DNA of 64,000 nucleotides from Plecoglossus altivelis (Eukaryota > Chordata > Actinopteri > Osmeriformes > Plecoglossidae). The stretch spans positions 4,630,977 to 4,694,976 of the forward strand of contig BROE01000015.1 in assembly GCA_036571765.1 (NCBI GenBank), given 5' to 3'. Below, one piece after another: positions 29,001-36,381 of the stretch (within the stretch, counting starts at the first letter, position 1; every line of letters begins with the position of its first letter). A program made the translations under genes and the position numbers. The notes below the pieces were generated by a model that made no database searches, had not been told where the DNA came from, and saw only the letters and a list, made by a program, of their open reading frames with translations.

Positions 29001-32000
29001 AGTTGTCACATCCTTTGTGAGATATTGACATAGCAAGATTGTCAAAATAAAGAAGGATGGAAATAAAATAACTATGAATTGATCCACTTACCTCTCTCAC
29101 ACTGTGGTCCGGTGAATCCATACACACACGCACACCGGTTCGGTCCAATGCAGCGCCCACCATTCTGGCACTTGTTCTCGCAGATGGCTGAAAGCAAACC
29201 AAGAGCGCTCAGGGTGCGTTGGTGACACACATCAACTTGCACAGTCATCAAGTCAACAGACGGACTCATTTCCACACACTTGAAAAAGATGTGAGCAGAC
29301 GAAGAGACTCACAGTTTACTTGAACTCACAGACCCACACAGGTCCTTCATTTTCCATGATCTTTCTCAAACAATGATTGAAGAACTGGGTCAGATTCCAG
29401 TTCCTTACAATTGTTGCTGTGCTTTTCTTTTGTAAAAGCCATGCCAGGCTTTTTGTGTTCACACTTCGCAATGTGTCTTTATTTGGGGGTCTTTTTGAGT
29501 CTAACAGTGAAATTACACTTGAACCCCCATCAAATTCAAAGGGCATCTGAATGACAAAAGTCAGCTGTGAGAGCTGAAGGCAAGGTGGAGGGGTAGACAT
29601 CCAGGCATTGTCAAGCTGTCTAAACTGTGTTTTCTCCACTGCCTTCTCTTTGACAAAGCAACGGTTGGAAGTTGTTTGAAGAATACCCAACGATTCATTC
29701 CCCACCCCCAACCTTGACTCTGGACTGACCATGTGTAGTGCAGAGAGCTCCTTCAATTTGTAGCATAAATCAAACATGACTAGGGCGTTTTCCTGTCTGT
29801 GTTCCTCTCCCTAACGTTCCTCCAACACCATTCAACAAGCACCGGAGAAAAGTCAACCCAGGGCTGAAATGGCCCAGACTCTCCATTTTACCTCTCCCTT
29901 TTTAGTCTTTCCCCCCCCCCTTTGTCTTCCCCTGCCATTGCAGTGAATGTGGTCAAACTATACTTAGTCACTAACAAACACACGCATTAACTCTCTGACA
30001 CAAACAAACACAAGCGTGCAAACTCTGTTTAGCACTGTCACAACTACTCTGTCTAGATGCACACACACACGCACTCTTTATATCTCTCATGCAGCCTTTC
30101 AGAATTTTCTGAAAGGAGGGCTTCCAGATGACACCAGCTGGCTGGTGTCAGGGGTTGGCAGCGTTGGCCCCGCCTACCCTCTGATCACCCTGGGAGGCAG
30201 AGGATCTGTAACCACGATCTAAACACCCCAGCTGAGGTGGCTTAGTTTATGATGGGGCAGGACCTTGTCAGTTATCAATCTGTTTATATGCAGGCACCTT
30301 TAGCCTCCATGAAGACTGAAGACTAATAGTAGCCAGGGCTGCATCTCTGGGATGTTGCTGATGTCAGATGCAAGGACAGAAAAGATAGGAAAACTTTTTT
30401 TTGTTACGATAAATTTGCTCCAGACCTTAAATGTGATGTCCTTTCGAGTTTTAAAAAGGTGTGGCATCAAAAATGAATTATGAACTATGATGGTGGTCAT
30501 GGGTTGTGTTTACAAAAATATGCTACCCATATCTTTGAGATGGACATTCAAACTAGAACAATAGGCCTGAAGGGTTAGTATAGCTGTGACATAGGTAGAA
30601 CACAATGAGAGAATCATTACAACTTTCTTCACTGATACAACAGATAAGATGAGGTTCCTTCAAGCTTCCTTGAAGGCATCTGTTTTCCCAGTGTTTTTGC
30701 TGTTTTAAAATCATACAGTTACTGCTCCATTGCAAGAACTAGAATCCAGAGAACACCAACTAACCTCAGAAAGGTACTGCATGTGTGAGTATACTCACGT
30801 TGTCCACAATATGTCCCGGCATAGCCCTTGGAGCACTGGCATTGGTCGTCAGTACAGATTCCACCGTTCATACAACGGATATTACACTGCTGGGCTGAAA
30901 CACAGGAGCCTTCTCAGTCAGTCACCAATGCAACGTTGTTTTGTATAAGCACAAAGCAATAGTGTTTTATTTTAGCAGACAATGTCGCAGAGTGGTTGCC
31001 AATTAGATTATGGTGGTGCTGCTCGTTGGTGGCTATCAGGTATGGTGTCATTCAAATACTGTGCACGTTCCAACACAGGATGTCAATCTCTTTGTCAGTT
31101 TGGTGTTTGAGCGGGAGGACTGACTAAAAGCTAGGATAGATCATGGTTTGTCACATTTTCTGGAATAAACTTCACATCCTGATAGTAATTAGTGAACAAG
31201 ATGCTTAGGCTGGTGTGGTTGTCGTAGGAATGTAATAAACACGACCAATCAGTGCGTTCGGACCGAATGCCTTGATTGGACAGCATTCGGATCAAATCCA
31301 CTGATTAGACGGGTTCACTTATCTGTCTACCTAAGTACCTCATGCAGCGCGTTCATGTATTTTGGGGGAGTGTCTTCCAAGGGAGGGGGTAAGATATTTG
31401 TAGATGGATACTTATATTCTTAGTTTCGCAAAACGTACCTACTCTGCCTTCAAGGATGACCAAATTTAAAATTCCTGTGCACATCTCTATACAAATACAC
31501 GACAACAACCTTTATTTCATTGTGATTGATGATATGGCTGGGCTAATGGTATTTTCCCATGAATAGGAACTATCAAACAGGAATTGTTAGTAAGTTAACC
31601 TTGTAGCCTTTAGATGTAAGTGAGAACTTACCGGATTTGTTCCCGCAGGATGGAGAGATTTGGCCGCTGGGACACGTACACATGTTGGGACGAGAGCAGA
31701 ACCCGTTGCCACAGCTGTTTCTGCAAATGGCTTTGGGAGAAGGAGGACATACACAGGAGAATGTCAGCAAGTATACAAACATCGTTAGGCAGAGACAGTT
31801 CAGGGAAAGTGTCTTGATAAATGGACTAGTCTGAGGGGGTGGAACAGTCAAACAGAGTATAAAAGCTATAAAATGTGATGGAATACCGACAAGGACACTG
31901 ATTGATAATAAGTTATTTAATGTATCATTTAAATAATGACACAAAAAAGCTACAAAACACATTGACCTGATGTACAGTACATACAGTAAACTGTATATAC

Positions 32001-32802
32001 CACTGTTGTATTTTGAGCTGACCGAAAAGAATGCAGCATTTACAAAACTGAATGTATTGGGCCTTTACATACAAAATGAATTGAATGATAACACTACAGC
32101 TGTGCAACAAAATTCACTGCATAACAGAGTTTTTAGTCGGGAACGAGGCTTGCTCCATGTCTAGGATACTGGCCCTTTAAGCCAGTACACCAAATATTGA
32201 AATTTCAATATATGGAGACCCTGGACATTCCCCCTATGCCCACTCTCTCTTGACCATTATCCAGACTCAACAGACTTAGCAGGATGACAGTCTAAGGCCT
32301 CCAGTGTGAACCATATAAGGATGCACAATTGAGTTTTGTGCTGCTTTAACGCTTTGAAGATTGTGTTTCAGAGTTATCATGTCATGCTAAGCCCCAAGGC
32401 ATGCTACCTGGAATGGCATGCTAATATATTACGGGGAATTGCCCTGTCTTCTATTACAATATCAACATGTCAGAATGGCTTGGTAATCCAGTTTGTTGGT
32501 GAGATTCGGTGGAACAAGCAATCAGTGGGTTCACAGTATAAGGGCAATGTAAAGATGAAAAATGTTTGTTTTTTGTGTGATTTTATTTGTGAGGTTCATC
32601 CAACAGCATTGCTAAAAACTGCCCTTACAATGGTTCCTATTCATATTTACTGTTTTACTTCTTTAACACTGGATCTGCTACTATAAAGTTAGCAGAAGGG
32701 CTATAACAGAAAAATAGTGCAACGTAAATGTTTGTGCCCCCACTCGGTGAAAAGATGTCAGAGACTCCGTGCCTCACACGTGTCCCACTGATGAAATGCT
32801 GA

Positions 32803-32851
<49 letters not shown>

Positions 32852-33540
32852 ATTATCAGCAATATCTGTTGCACTACTTACGCACAATACACTGGTTTCC
32901 CCCTGGTAGAGTTTTCCAACCTGGGCAGCAATATGAGTGAAAACGAGATCCACACACATTTGGCCTGTAATGAAGAAGTGGGGAACAATTGGCTGACCAA
33001 CAACAAATGAATGAAAAATGCTATTAAACATACAACCCAAAAGGTTCATTCTAATGACCTCCAATTTTATAAATTGGAGGCTTGTGTGGCTTACACAATG
33101 TATTGTGTCTTTAAGGGAAATTTGACATCCACACTTATAACAGTACATGGTATTCAATGTAGAGTTAATGACAGACAAATCCACTTTCATTGATGGATGA
33201 CTATTGAGGTTACTTTTCTAATACTAGAGAAGTTACAGAATGTTGTAATACTGGGGTTGCCATAGCCTTCCTGAAAGTAGTTGGGTTAATGAAGATGCGA
33301 CATAAAATTTGACAAATTATTTTCATAAATTTAAGTGTTTTTCTCTCTTTCTCACCCTCGTAAAGACTCTTGTTTTCCTCTTCTCCTGACTCGACTCGAC
33401 GAGGAAGGCAACTCATCCACCTTAAAGGTTCTACCCTGAATCATAGGGTTCTGTCCAGAAACGCTTTCTATCAGTAAACCCGTTAAAGTCACTAGTCCAA
33501 CCAAGCAAGGAAAAATCCTTTTACTCCACATCCTCAACAA
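1550..33540 (-). CDS. fbn2: fibrillin-2-like gene, 5' part (19 coding exons; continues beyond position 1)
   Basis: Secreted extracellular-matrix glycoprotein that assembles into 10-12 nm microfibrils and docks LTBP/latent TGF-beta complexes. Nineteen exons (listed separately, 2491 coding bases, about 830 residues) read in one frame through GT/AG junctions. Order: signal peptide and furin-type site, unique N-terminal domain, EGF1-3, hybrid domain 1, cbEGF1-2, TB1, low-complexity hinge, EGF4, cbEGF3-6, TB2, spacer, cbEGF7-8. After exon 1 almost every junction is phase 1, as in the family, so modules equal exons. Paralogue choice: TB1 'VNGRC'-type spacing followed by SEEYRR, the LNQT before EGF4, 'IKKGVC' in TB2 and 'VNRLLCDNGLCRN' in cbEGF8 agree with FBN2 rather than FBN1 as I recall them; the adjacent SLC27A6-like genes also fit FBN2. 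Human fibrillin has about 2900 residues, so some 70 percent of the protein is off the left edge. Which teleost fbn2 duplicate this is cannot be told. Confidence 0.93.
1676..3216 (-). other. fbn2 intron 18
   Basis: About 1.5 kb with the GA-rich microsatellite at 1905-2073 and a C/T-rich patch near 2880-2940. Nothing else recognised. The smaller neighbouring introns (3343-3542, 3597-4548, 4702-5394, 5518-5839, 5963-6445 and 6572-6766) also show nothing beyond the repeats listed. Confidence 0.8.
1905..2073. repeat. (GA)n-rich compound microsatellite
   Basis: About 170 bases of GA repeats with a GTGA block and AAAG interruptions, in fbn2 intron 18. On the transcribed minus strand it is a long CT tract that gives a false Leu/Ser ORF. 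Confidence 0.96.
3217..3342 (-). CDS. fbn2: fbn2 coding exon 18: cbEGF7
   Basis: 126 bp. Encodes DINECGLDPDICGNGVC, ENLRGSFRC and ICNTGYESDRSGKNC. Acceptor CCCAG, donor GTAAGT. Confidence 0.95.
3543..3596 (-). CDS. fbn2: fbn2 coding exon 17: short TB2 tail exon
   Basis: 54 bp, very short. Encodes AEFQALCGSGIGFTVDGT, closing the TB2 module (human AEFHGLC-type). Acceptor TTTTAG, donor GTAATG. Phase 1 on both sides, so skipping it would keep the frame. Confidence 0.9.
3704..3719. repeat. poly-C run
   Basis: Sixteen C bases followed by an A run, in fbn2 intron 16. Confidence 0.9.
4300..4395 (-). mobile_element. tRNA-headed SINE fragment
   Basis: On the minus strand the sequence reads GTAGCTCAGTGGTTAGAACA, a tRNA-like A-box, then GGTTCACATCC, a B-box, about 35 bases on. 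No tRNA cloverleaf is complete, and the family differs from the SINE at 11701. In fbn2 intron 16. Confidence 0.6.
4549..4701 (-). CDS. fbn2: fbn2 coding exon 16: TB2 domain
   Basis: 153 bp. Encodes DTHMRSTCYGAIKKGVC, VTKSECCCASSDYSFG and EPCQSCPAKNS. CCC marks a TB module; IKKGVC is the FBN2-type version. Acceptor ATCAG, donor GTACAA (weak beyond GTA). Spliced in phase to a 54-bp spacer exon. Confidence 0.95.
5395..5517 (-). CDS. fbn2: fbn2 coding exon 15: cbEGF6
   Basis: 123 bp. Encodes DINECQTPGICMNGRC, INTEGSFKC and VCLAGLAVGVDGRFC. Acceptor TTGTAG, donor GTAAGG. Confidence 0.95.
5840..5962 (-). CDS. fbn2: fbn2 coding exon 14: cbEGF5
   Basis: 123 bp. Encodes DHDECATTNMCLNGMC, INEDGSFKC and VCKPGFTLASSGRYC. 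Acceptor CTCAG, donor GTACGC. The DHDEC start is a feature of this FBN2 module (FBN1 has DMDEC). Confidence 0.95.
6446..6571 (-). CDS. fbn2: fbn2 coding exon 13: cbEGF4
   Basis: 126 bp. Encodes DIDECLHNGVLCKNGRC, LNTEGSFQC and ICNSGFQLTSDGRNC. Acceptor TGTAG, donor GTAAGA. Almost identical to the FBN2 module as I recall it. Confidence 0.95.
6767..6886 (-). CDS. fbn2: fbn2 coding exon 12: cbEGF3
   Basis: 120 bp. Encodes DVDECSSDPCTNGDC, VNTAGSYYC and KCHTGFQRTPGKQTC. Acceptor CCCCAG, donor GTGAGT. The CVNTAGSYYC motif is the Asp/Asn hydroxylation site of cbEGFs. Confidence 0.94.
6887..8112 (-). other. fbn2 intron 11
   Basis: Mostly the long dispersed repeat 7171-7731. No coding exon seen in the remainder. 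Confidence 0.8.
7171..7731. repeat. long dispersed repeat, copy 1 (pair with 59321-59976)
   Basis: Shares an ordered series of matches with 59321-59976: CGTATTTACT/CGTATTTATTAC, GTCTGATACACT, ATGCTAGATA, TAGGCTC(C)TAGAAAT, and CAGTGGTT with GACCTCTTC near the end. Same orientation, no coding potential recognised. In fbn2 intron 11. Confidence 0.6.
8113..8250 (-). CDS. fbn2: fbn2 coding exon 11: EGF4 (non-calcium)
   Basis: 138 bp. Encodes ATLNQTMDVCRQLPNLC, LHGRCIPLPSSYRC and ECNTGYTQDTHREC. NQT is a potential N-glycosylation site shared with FBN2. It lacks the D-x-D-E calcium start, as expected for EGF4. Acceptor CTCAG, donor GTAAGG. Confidence 0.93.
8368..8607 (-). CDS. fbn2: fbn2 coding exon 10: Pro/Asn-rich hinge
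   Basis: 240 bp. Begins EEYRRMCAEGVLLNPYPEG, which completes the TB1 module. It then runs into low-complexity sequence with short repeats of the type TPLNPxNP (PQTPLNPFNP, QTPLNPSNP, YIPLNPQRP) and ends GNTVPKPDY. This is the family's hinge, Pro-rich in FBN1 and Gly-rich in FBN2; here it is Pro/Asn-rich. Acceptor CTCAG, donor GTAAGA. Confidence 0.9.
8608..10115 (-). other. fbn2 intron 9
   Basis: About 1.5 kb separating the hinge exon from TB1. Short chance ORFs only; no repeat family recognised. Confidence 0.75.
10116..10268 (-). CDS. fbn2: fbn2 coding exon 9: TB1 domain
   Basis: 153 bp. Encodes QRSGSCFGSMLNGRCYQ and VQCCCDSGRCW through PEICPVQGS. The triple-cysteine CCC is the signature of the TGF-beta-binding-protein-like module. 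The pattern 'NGRC...GRCW' followed by CPV.GSEEYRR resembles FBN2. Acceptor CACCAG, donor GTGAGT. It lies alone between introns of about 6.9 and 1.5 kb. Confidence 0.94.
11395..11610. repeat. dispersed repeat family with copies at 12180, 26085 and 35285
   Basis: TAATTCCAGGAATCTGTGTG recurs as TAATTCTAGGAATCTGTGTG (12187) and TAATTCCACGAATATGTGTG (35292). AGCAATGAGTTTCCCACAAT recurs as GGCAATGAATTTCCCACGAT (26109). SINE copy 1 starts just to the right. No family name can be given. Confidence 0.5.
11701..12034 (+). mobile_element. tRNA-derived SINE, copy 1
   Basis: Starts GGGAAGTCGTGGCCTAATGG. A-box TGGCCTAATGG and B-box GGTTCGATTCT of a tRNA-type Pol III promoter are clear. The body (ACTGCTCCGGGTGTATGTTC and a GGATGGGTTAAATGCAGAGG block) ends near GTCACTTCACT. 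A second copy with nearly the same sequence is at 26409. CAAAGTGTT occurs shortly before (11681) and after (12044) the element, possibly a duplicated target, but not flush with the ends. Lies in fbn2 intron 8. Confidence 0.88.
13536..13830 (-). pseudogene. Tc1/mariner-type transposase remnant
   Basis: The minus strand encodes AKRHIWRKPGSNYHLGNTI then VKYGGGSIMLWGCFSLAGT, the well-known C-terminal block of Tc1-like fish transposases. The upstream part is in another frame, and only a fragment of the about 340-residue protein remains. Decayed DNA transposon in fbn2 intron 8. Confidence 0.8.
14145..14222 (-). mobile_element. tRNA-headed SINE fragment
   Basis: Minus strand shows GTGGGTCAGTGGAAAGCG (A-box-like) and AGTTCGAATCC (B-box-like) with tRNA-like spacing. 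Short and degenerate. In fbn2 intron 8. Confidence 0.5.
16003..16027. repeat. (ATTAC)n short tandem repeat
   Basis: About five ATTAC units, followed by ATTAGACATTTTAGG. Pentanucleotide tails of this kind often end fish retroposons, but no body is recognised here. Confidence 0.8.
16385..16600 (+). mobile_element. degenerate L2-type LINE 3' UTR fragment
   Basis: Contains CCTTCCAAGGTTTCTTACAT and a GTCTCCTGGGGG segment followed by GTTGTTTGTAAAAACAGGG, the order seen in teleost L2 3' UTRs and comparable with 49690-49900 of this window. No coding part. In fbn2 intron 8. Confidence 0.5.
16902..16973. repeat. 18-bp minisatellite, four units
   Basis: Unit ATACTACAGAAAACAAGT repeated about four times with one change (ATAATACAG) in the last. 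In fbn2 intron 8. Confidence 0.95.
17195..17320 (-). CDS. fbn2: fbn2 coding exon 8: cbEGF2
   Basis: 126 bp. Encodes DVDECAIIPHVCDGGQC, CFNVVGSYTC and CPPGFIPSSDKTRC. Acceptor TTTCAG, donor GTAAGT after TTA A. The split codon with exon 9 gives Asn (C-L-N-Q-R) where mammals have Asp. No ORF longer than 60 codons marks it; it was found by reading the minus strand. Confidence 0.92.
   Translation of the reverse strand: MWMNVRSYPTSVTEDNVSTWWEATLVCVLLASSHHQTKHAA
17321..21206 (-). other. fbn2 introns 6 and 7 (exon 7 lies between at 18843-18968)
   Basis: Introns of about 1.5 and 2.2 kb. Purine-rich patches near 19440-19620 and 19855-19970. No gene or named repeat recognised. Confidence 0.75.
18843..18968 (-). 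CDS. fbn2: fbn2 coding exon 7: cbEGF1
   Basis: 126 bp. Starts DVDECQAVPGLCQGGSC and carries the hydroxylation/calcium motif CINTVGSYEC. Acceptor is AAG rather than CAG; donor GTAAGC. The DVDEC start plus the Asn in the CxN motif mark it as calcium binding. Confidence 0.94.
21207..21404 (-). CDS. fbn2: fbn2 coding exon 6: hybrid domain 1
   Basis: 198 bp. Encodes YRTGPCFTQVNNQMCQG through GFIPNIRTGACQ. Nine cysteines are visible (including LCC and HPCEMC), so the odd free cysteine known for hybrid domain 1 is kept. In the family this module, with the neighbouring EGFs, binds LTBPs and fibulins. Acceptor CACCAG, donor GTGAGC. It is one of the most conserved exons here. Confidence 0.96.
22214..22390. 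repeat. MITE-like repeat
   Basis: Starts AAGGGTGCTTTCACACCTAA and carries an internal TTTAGGTGTGAACATAACC, a pattern common in teleost short inverted-repeat elements. Ends are uncertain. In fbn2 intron 5. Confidence 0.4.
23020..23235. repeat. degenerate TG-rich tract
   Basis: Long run of imperfect TGTG/TATG units in fbn2 intron 5. Gives spurious Cys/Val-rich frames. Confidence 0.75.
24630..24742 (+). repeat. short dispersed repeat, copy a
   Basis: Contains AGGTAGGTTGGTAGGTAGAC and GATTGGTCGTGTTTATTACA followed by TCTTCCGACGCC. Related copies occur at 61690 (same strand) and 31212 (opposite strand). A perfect 8-base inverted repeat (CCATGCCT/AGGCATGG, 24562-24582) lies just before it. In fbn2 intron 5. 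Confidence 0.6.
26409..26745 (+). mobile_element. tRNA-derived SINE, copy 2
   Basis: Same family and orientation as the element at 11701, with A-box TGGCCTAATGG and a slightly changed B-box GGTTCAATTCT. Lies in fbn2 intron 5. The close match between copies points to recent activity of the family. Confidence 0.88.
28509..28537. repeat. (TA)n microsatellite
   Basis: Short TA run with one TTT break, in fbn2 intron 5. Confidence 0.9.
29092..29187 (-). CDS. fbn2: fbn2 coding exon 5: EGF3
   Basis: 96 bp. Encodes ICENKCQNGGRCIGPNRC then ACVYGFTGPQCER, the third EGF. Acceptor TTTCAG, donor GTAAGT. The last codon is split and completed by exon 6 to give DYRTG. The intron that follows is the longest in the window, about 7.7 kb. 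Confidence 0.95.
30799..30894 (-). CDS. fbn2: fbn2 coding exon 4: EGF2
   Basis: 96 bp. Encodes QQCNIRCMNGGICTDDQC then QCSKGYAGTYCGQ, the second EGF module. Acceptor TTTCAG, donor GTGAGT. Length and phase match the human exon. Confidence 0.94.
31212..31350 (-). repeat. short dispersed repeat, copy b (inverted)
   Basis: On the minus strand reads TAGGTAGACAGATAAGTG and later GATTGGTCGTGTTTATTACA then TTCCTACGAC, in the same order as the copy at 24630. In fbn2 intron 3. Confidence 0.6.
31632..31730 (-). CDS. fbn2: fbn2 coding exon 3: EGF1
   Basis: 99 bp. Encodes PICRNSCGNGFCSRPNMC then TCPSGQISPSCG, the first non-calcium EGF of fibrillin, six cysteines. Acceptor AAAG at 31731, donor GTAAGT; phase 1 on both sides. 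Confidence 0.94.
32805..32849. repeat. (AG)n microsatellite beside fbn2 exon 2
   Basis: About 22 AG units. Read from the minus strand it is a CT tract starting 33 bases past the donor of exon 2. Confidence 0.97.
32882..32964 (-). CDS. fbn2: fbn2 coding exon 2: fibrillin unique N-terminal domain
   Basis: 83 bp. Encodes NVCGSRFHSYCCPGWKTL and then PGGNQCIV, the near-invariant four-cysteine start of mature fibrillin. Acceptor CAG at 32965, donor GTAAGT. It is too short and out of frame to appear as an open frame of its own. A (CT)n tract lies about 30 bases past its donor. Confidence 0.93.
33356..33540 (-). CDS. fbn2: fbn2 coding exon 1: signal peptide and propeptide
   Basis: Starts at ATG 33540 (MLRMWSKRIFPCLVGLV), followed by a hydrophobic stretch and a likely signal cleavage after VSG (about residue 29). 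Near residue 50 is RVRR, a furin-type site in the place of the human RAKR propeptide site. The donor GTGAGA follows ...RG; the split Gly codon (phase 2) is completed by exon 2 to give RGPNVCG, exactly as in mammalian fibrillins. No upstream in-frame coding exon is apparent. Confidence 0.9.
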
Positions 33541-35044
33541 ACCTTAACTTTATTTTTCAGATGCAAAAAAGGTTTGATAATTGGAACCAATACTGGGAAA
33601 TGTTGTCTTGCAAATGACTAGAATAAGCGCATTGTCCACGGTCGCCAAGATACCTGTATCTCATTCAGAAAAGGACTTAACTGAAAATTGAAGATTATGA
33701 CGACACGCGCGCTCCAGCAGCTCTTTTTCCAATGACAGCGCGGGAAATAGTGCACCTCTCTTGACCGTGTAGTCTACTTCTGCCACGGGTGAGTCGGACT
33801 ACTGCAACTTTCCAAGGTCTAGTACGTGCTACAATGAAATGCCACCCTGCACTATGTACGTGCATAGCTCAAGAGACAGGGCAGACGTTCCCCTGATTTA
33901 GGAAGTCCATTGGGAAAACTTGCACGTGCAAAGTATGTTTACATTTTCGCTCAAGGCTAAGGCTAGCGGAATGGGACACGCTGTCGGGTTCATTCTTATG
34001 TGTATTAACTTTATGAATCTTTTTAGATATCCCGCAGGGGCGTAGCTACGAGGAAGCGTGGGGGGTGGGGGTGGGGTGGCTAGGCCCTCACATTTATTGT
34101 ATTATTTGTCGTTGGAAGTGTAGTATCCTAATCTCGGTGTGGATATATTACTGAGCAGTGAAAATCTGTTGCATTTCCCAGAGTATAAAAGCTTAACTAA
34201 ATACTGCATTTTGCATTTAAAAGATTCACTGAAGGATTGGTTGATCATGGTCTCAAGTCTAAGGAAGCTTCACATTGTTTTCTTCATAAAAACCTTGCAC
34301 ATGCTCTTGTGTGGGTAATCTGTAATTTCCCCATCATTCATGCAGGTTGTTTGGTCTCCCCTCTGGCATTTGAAATTAAAGTATGCTGGGCACAGTATTT
34401 CCTGAGTAGCAATATGGAACACATGCACAACTGCTCAGGGGCCATAGTATCTAAATGATTGACTGGACTATTTCATTGATATATCATGCTTACCACCATT
34501 TAAAACTATTGACTTTGGTTTGAAGTGGGTATTTGAAATACCATGTACCATCTATGCAGAGCAGTGTAGGATTAGAATGAGTATTTTACTTATGCAACTA
34601 CAAGTAAATTGCTCATCCATGCATAGACTTCTGGACATACTCCATTAACCTATAGACACACACGAAAAGTGTAGATATGTACGACGTTTCCCATATGCCT
34701 GTATACATGTTTCAAGTTTAAATATACAAGTTTGTATGTTTCCATATTTCAGTTAAATGCGCATGCAGCTACCATATGTTGATGTACCTACTGAGTTTTG
34801 CTGACCTCTGGTGGTAAGGACTTGGAACTACACAAATTAATATTGTTTTAAAATGCTGTCTGTTAATAATAGGAAGGATCAGGAACAACCATGATATTGG
34901 ACACAAATCTGTTGACATGACTATTATAATTCAAACGAGAATCATGTTAGAAGTAGTCATTTTATTGTCTTAAAAACATTTAGAAATGTATTCTGTAATA
35001 TGTGTGTGTACAATTGTAAATTTTTCACGATCAGCTCAGAATAA

Positions 35045-35047
<3 letters not shown>

Positions 35048-35085
<38 letters not shown>
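35048..35085. repeat. (TA)n microsatellite
   Basis: About 18 TA units in the fbn2 to slc27a6-like A intergenic region. Confidence 0.97.
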
Positions 35086-35090
<5 letters not shown>

Positions 35091-35762
35091 ATCCAATGGA
35101 GTGCAGCGAAGTTGTTTGGATATGCATTTCGTCATCAAATAATTGATGTAAGATGACAGAGAATTGTGAGAATGGTGATCTGAGACATATAGGCACCAAA
35201 ACCACTGAGAACTGTCATCACCAGCTGCATCACAGGCACTGAGCAATACATAACTCAGGAAATCTTAGATCATTTCAGGCACTGTGCCCTATAATTCCAC
35301 GAATATGTGTGTGCGCCACAAATTTTTATCACAGGCACTATACCATGTACTGTCTATAGTTCAGGGAATCCCAATTTGTGCTTAAAATTATAGTAATTAA
35401 TTTTGATATATACATTTTTATATTTTAACTGACTGCATCACGGGCATTGTGCACTTGTCTGTTCTAATGTACAGAAGCAAAGAATACGTTCTGTAAATGA
35501 TCACAAAGGACAAATGAGCACACACATTTACAAACAAGGCTTCATACACACATACAACAGACCTTGTCTAGCATACGTATATTCTACCTGTAGCCATTCT
35601 CTATTTGCAATGGCTACCAACCTTTAATTTCAAGAATTATGTTTTGTGACCAAGCATATCATTTGGTAAATTCCATTGAAATATGTCTTTTTCATAGTTG
35701 AAATGGACTGCACTTATACAGCACATTTTCTTTCTATATTAATAGGACTCAAAGTGCTATTT

Positions 35763-35768
35763 TTATTT
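35763..35768 (-). promoter_or_regulatory. possible polyadenylation signal for slc27a6-like A
   Basis: AATAAA on the minus strand about 600 bases past the stop codon at 36382; I saw none between. It would place the left direct-repeat copy inside the 3' UTR. Weak evidence because AATAAA is common in AT-rich DNA. Confidence 0.25.
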
Positions 35769-36051
35769 TATGTAATTCACACACACCAATGGCACCAAGG
35801 ACATAGTCCATATCTAGAAATGTTTATGCTTGTTGACATGGGTGCAGTCTTTAGGGTTAGAACATGTAGCTTAGATTTCAGTTGAAAAGATTTTTTTTTT
35901 AATGGAAGTCAAAATGTCAGATGAAAACAGTGAAAGCAACTACAGGTCTTCAAACAAATACTGTAAACAGTTGCACATTATGCAATATCCAGAACTTTCA
36001 AATAAAGTGATTAATACAATTAATACAATTCTATATGTAACACAAGCCCTG

Positions 36052-36294
36052 ATATGAGGATATTAACCAAGTTACAACCATGACATTGTAATCATTACCA
36101 TTGATATCTTATCATTTACTGGTTTTAAGTGTACGCATACTGAAAATAAGATAGGAGTGCTCAAAAGGACACCCTCAGTCAGAGCTCCATCTTCAATGAC
36201 AGGATTACTACCTTAAAAGGTGAAAGTTGAAGATGACAGCAGTAAGAAATTGTCAAATATAGCACAACTTCCAACTTTTAGATAGGTCTTGAAA
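36052..36294 (+). repeat. direct repeat, left copy (downstream of slc27a6-like A stop)
   Basis: About 240 bp almost identical to 36606-36848, offset by 554 bases. Shared blocks include ACCAAGTTACAACCATGACA and AGGAGTGCTCAAAAGGACAC. It lies beyond the stop codon, in or near the 3' UTR. Confidence 0.93.
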
Positions 36295-36381
36295 GAATAA
36301 TATCTATTGCATTTGCATTTAAAAATGCACTTCTATGTTTGTGCTGCAGTTACTGTCTGAGAGTTCAACATTGTTACAACC

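Larger units (their letters stand above)
21405..29091 (-). other. fbn2 intron 5
   Basis: The longest intron in the window, about 7.7 kb. Holds the MITE-like repeat at 22214, TG-rich tract at 23020, short repeat at 24630, SINE copy 2, and purine-rich DNA near 28800-28985. ORFs inside match nothing I know. A long first-part intron could hold enhancers, but the sequence alone does not show this. Confidence 0.8.
29188..32881 (-). other. fbn2 introns 2 to 4 (exons 3 and 4 lie between)
   Basis: Contains the inverted short repeat at 31212 and the AG tract at 32805. A 153-codon minus-strand ORF (29316-29777) in intron 4 has no recognisable motif. The short intron 1 (32965-33355) shows nothing. Confidence 0.75.
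33541..36381. other. intergenic: fbn2 upstream region to slc27a6-like A 3' end
   Basis: The fbn2 promoter should lie just right of 33540. GC-richer DNA with ACACGCGCGCTCC and a CCAAT (33697-33750) is the best candidate, with no clear TATA. Further right are a (TA)n tract, the 35285 repeat and the left direct-repeat copy. No coding gene recognised. Confidence 0.65.

Noticed and set aside
30128..30152. Inverted repeat GACACCAG/CTGGTGTC
   Set aside because: Only 8-base arms; expected by chance in a window of this size.
1..33540. Assignment of the fibrillin gene to FBN1, with SLC27A2 as the neighbour
   Set aside because: FBN1 and SLC27A2 share a human chromosome, but sequence details (DHDEC, IKKGVC, VNRLLCDNGLCRN, SEEYRR) and SLC27A6-like C-termini favour FBN2/SLC27A6.
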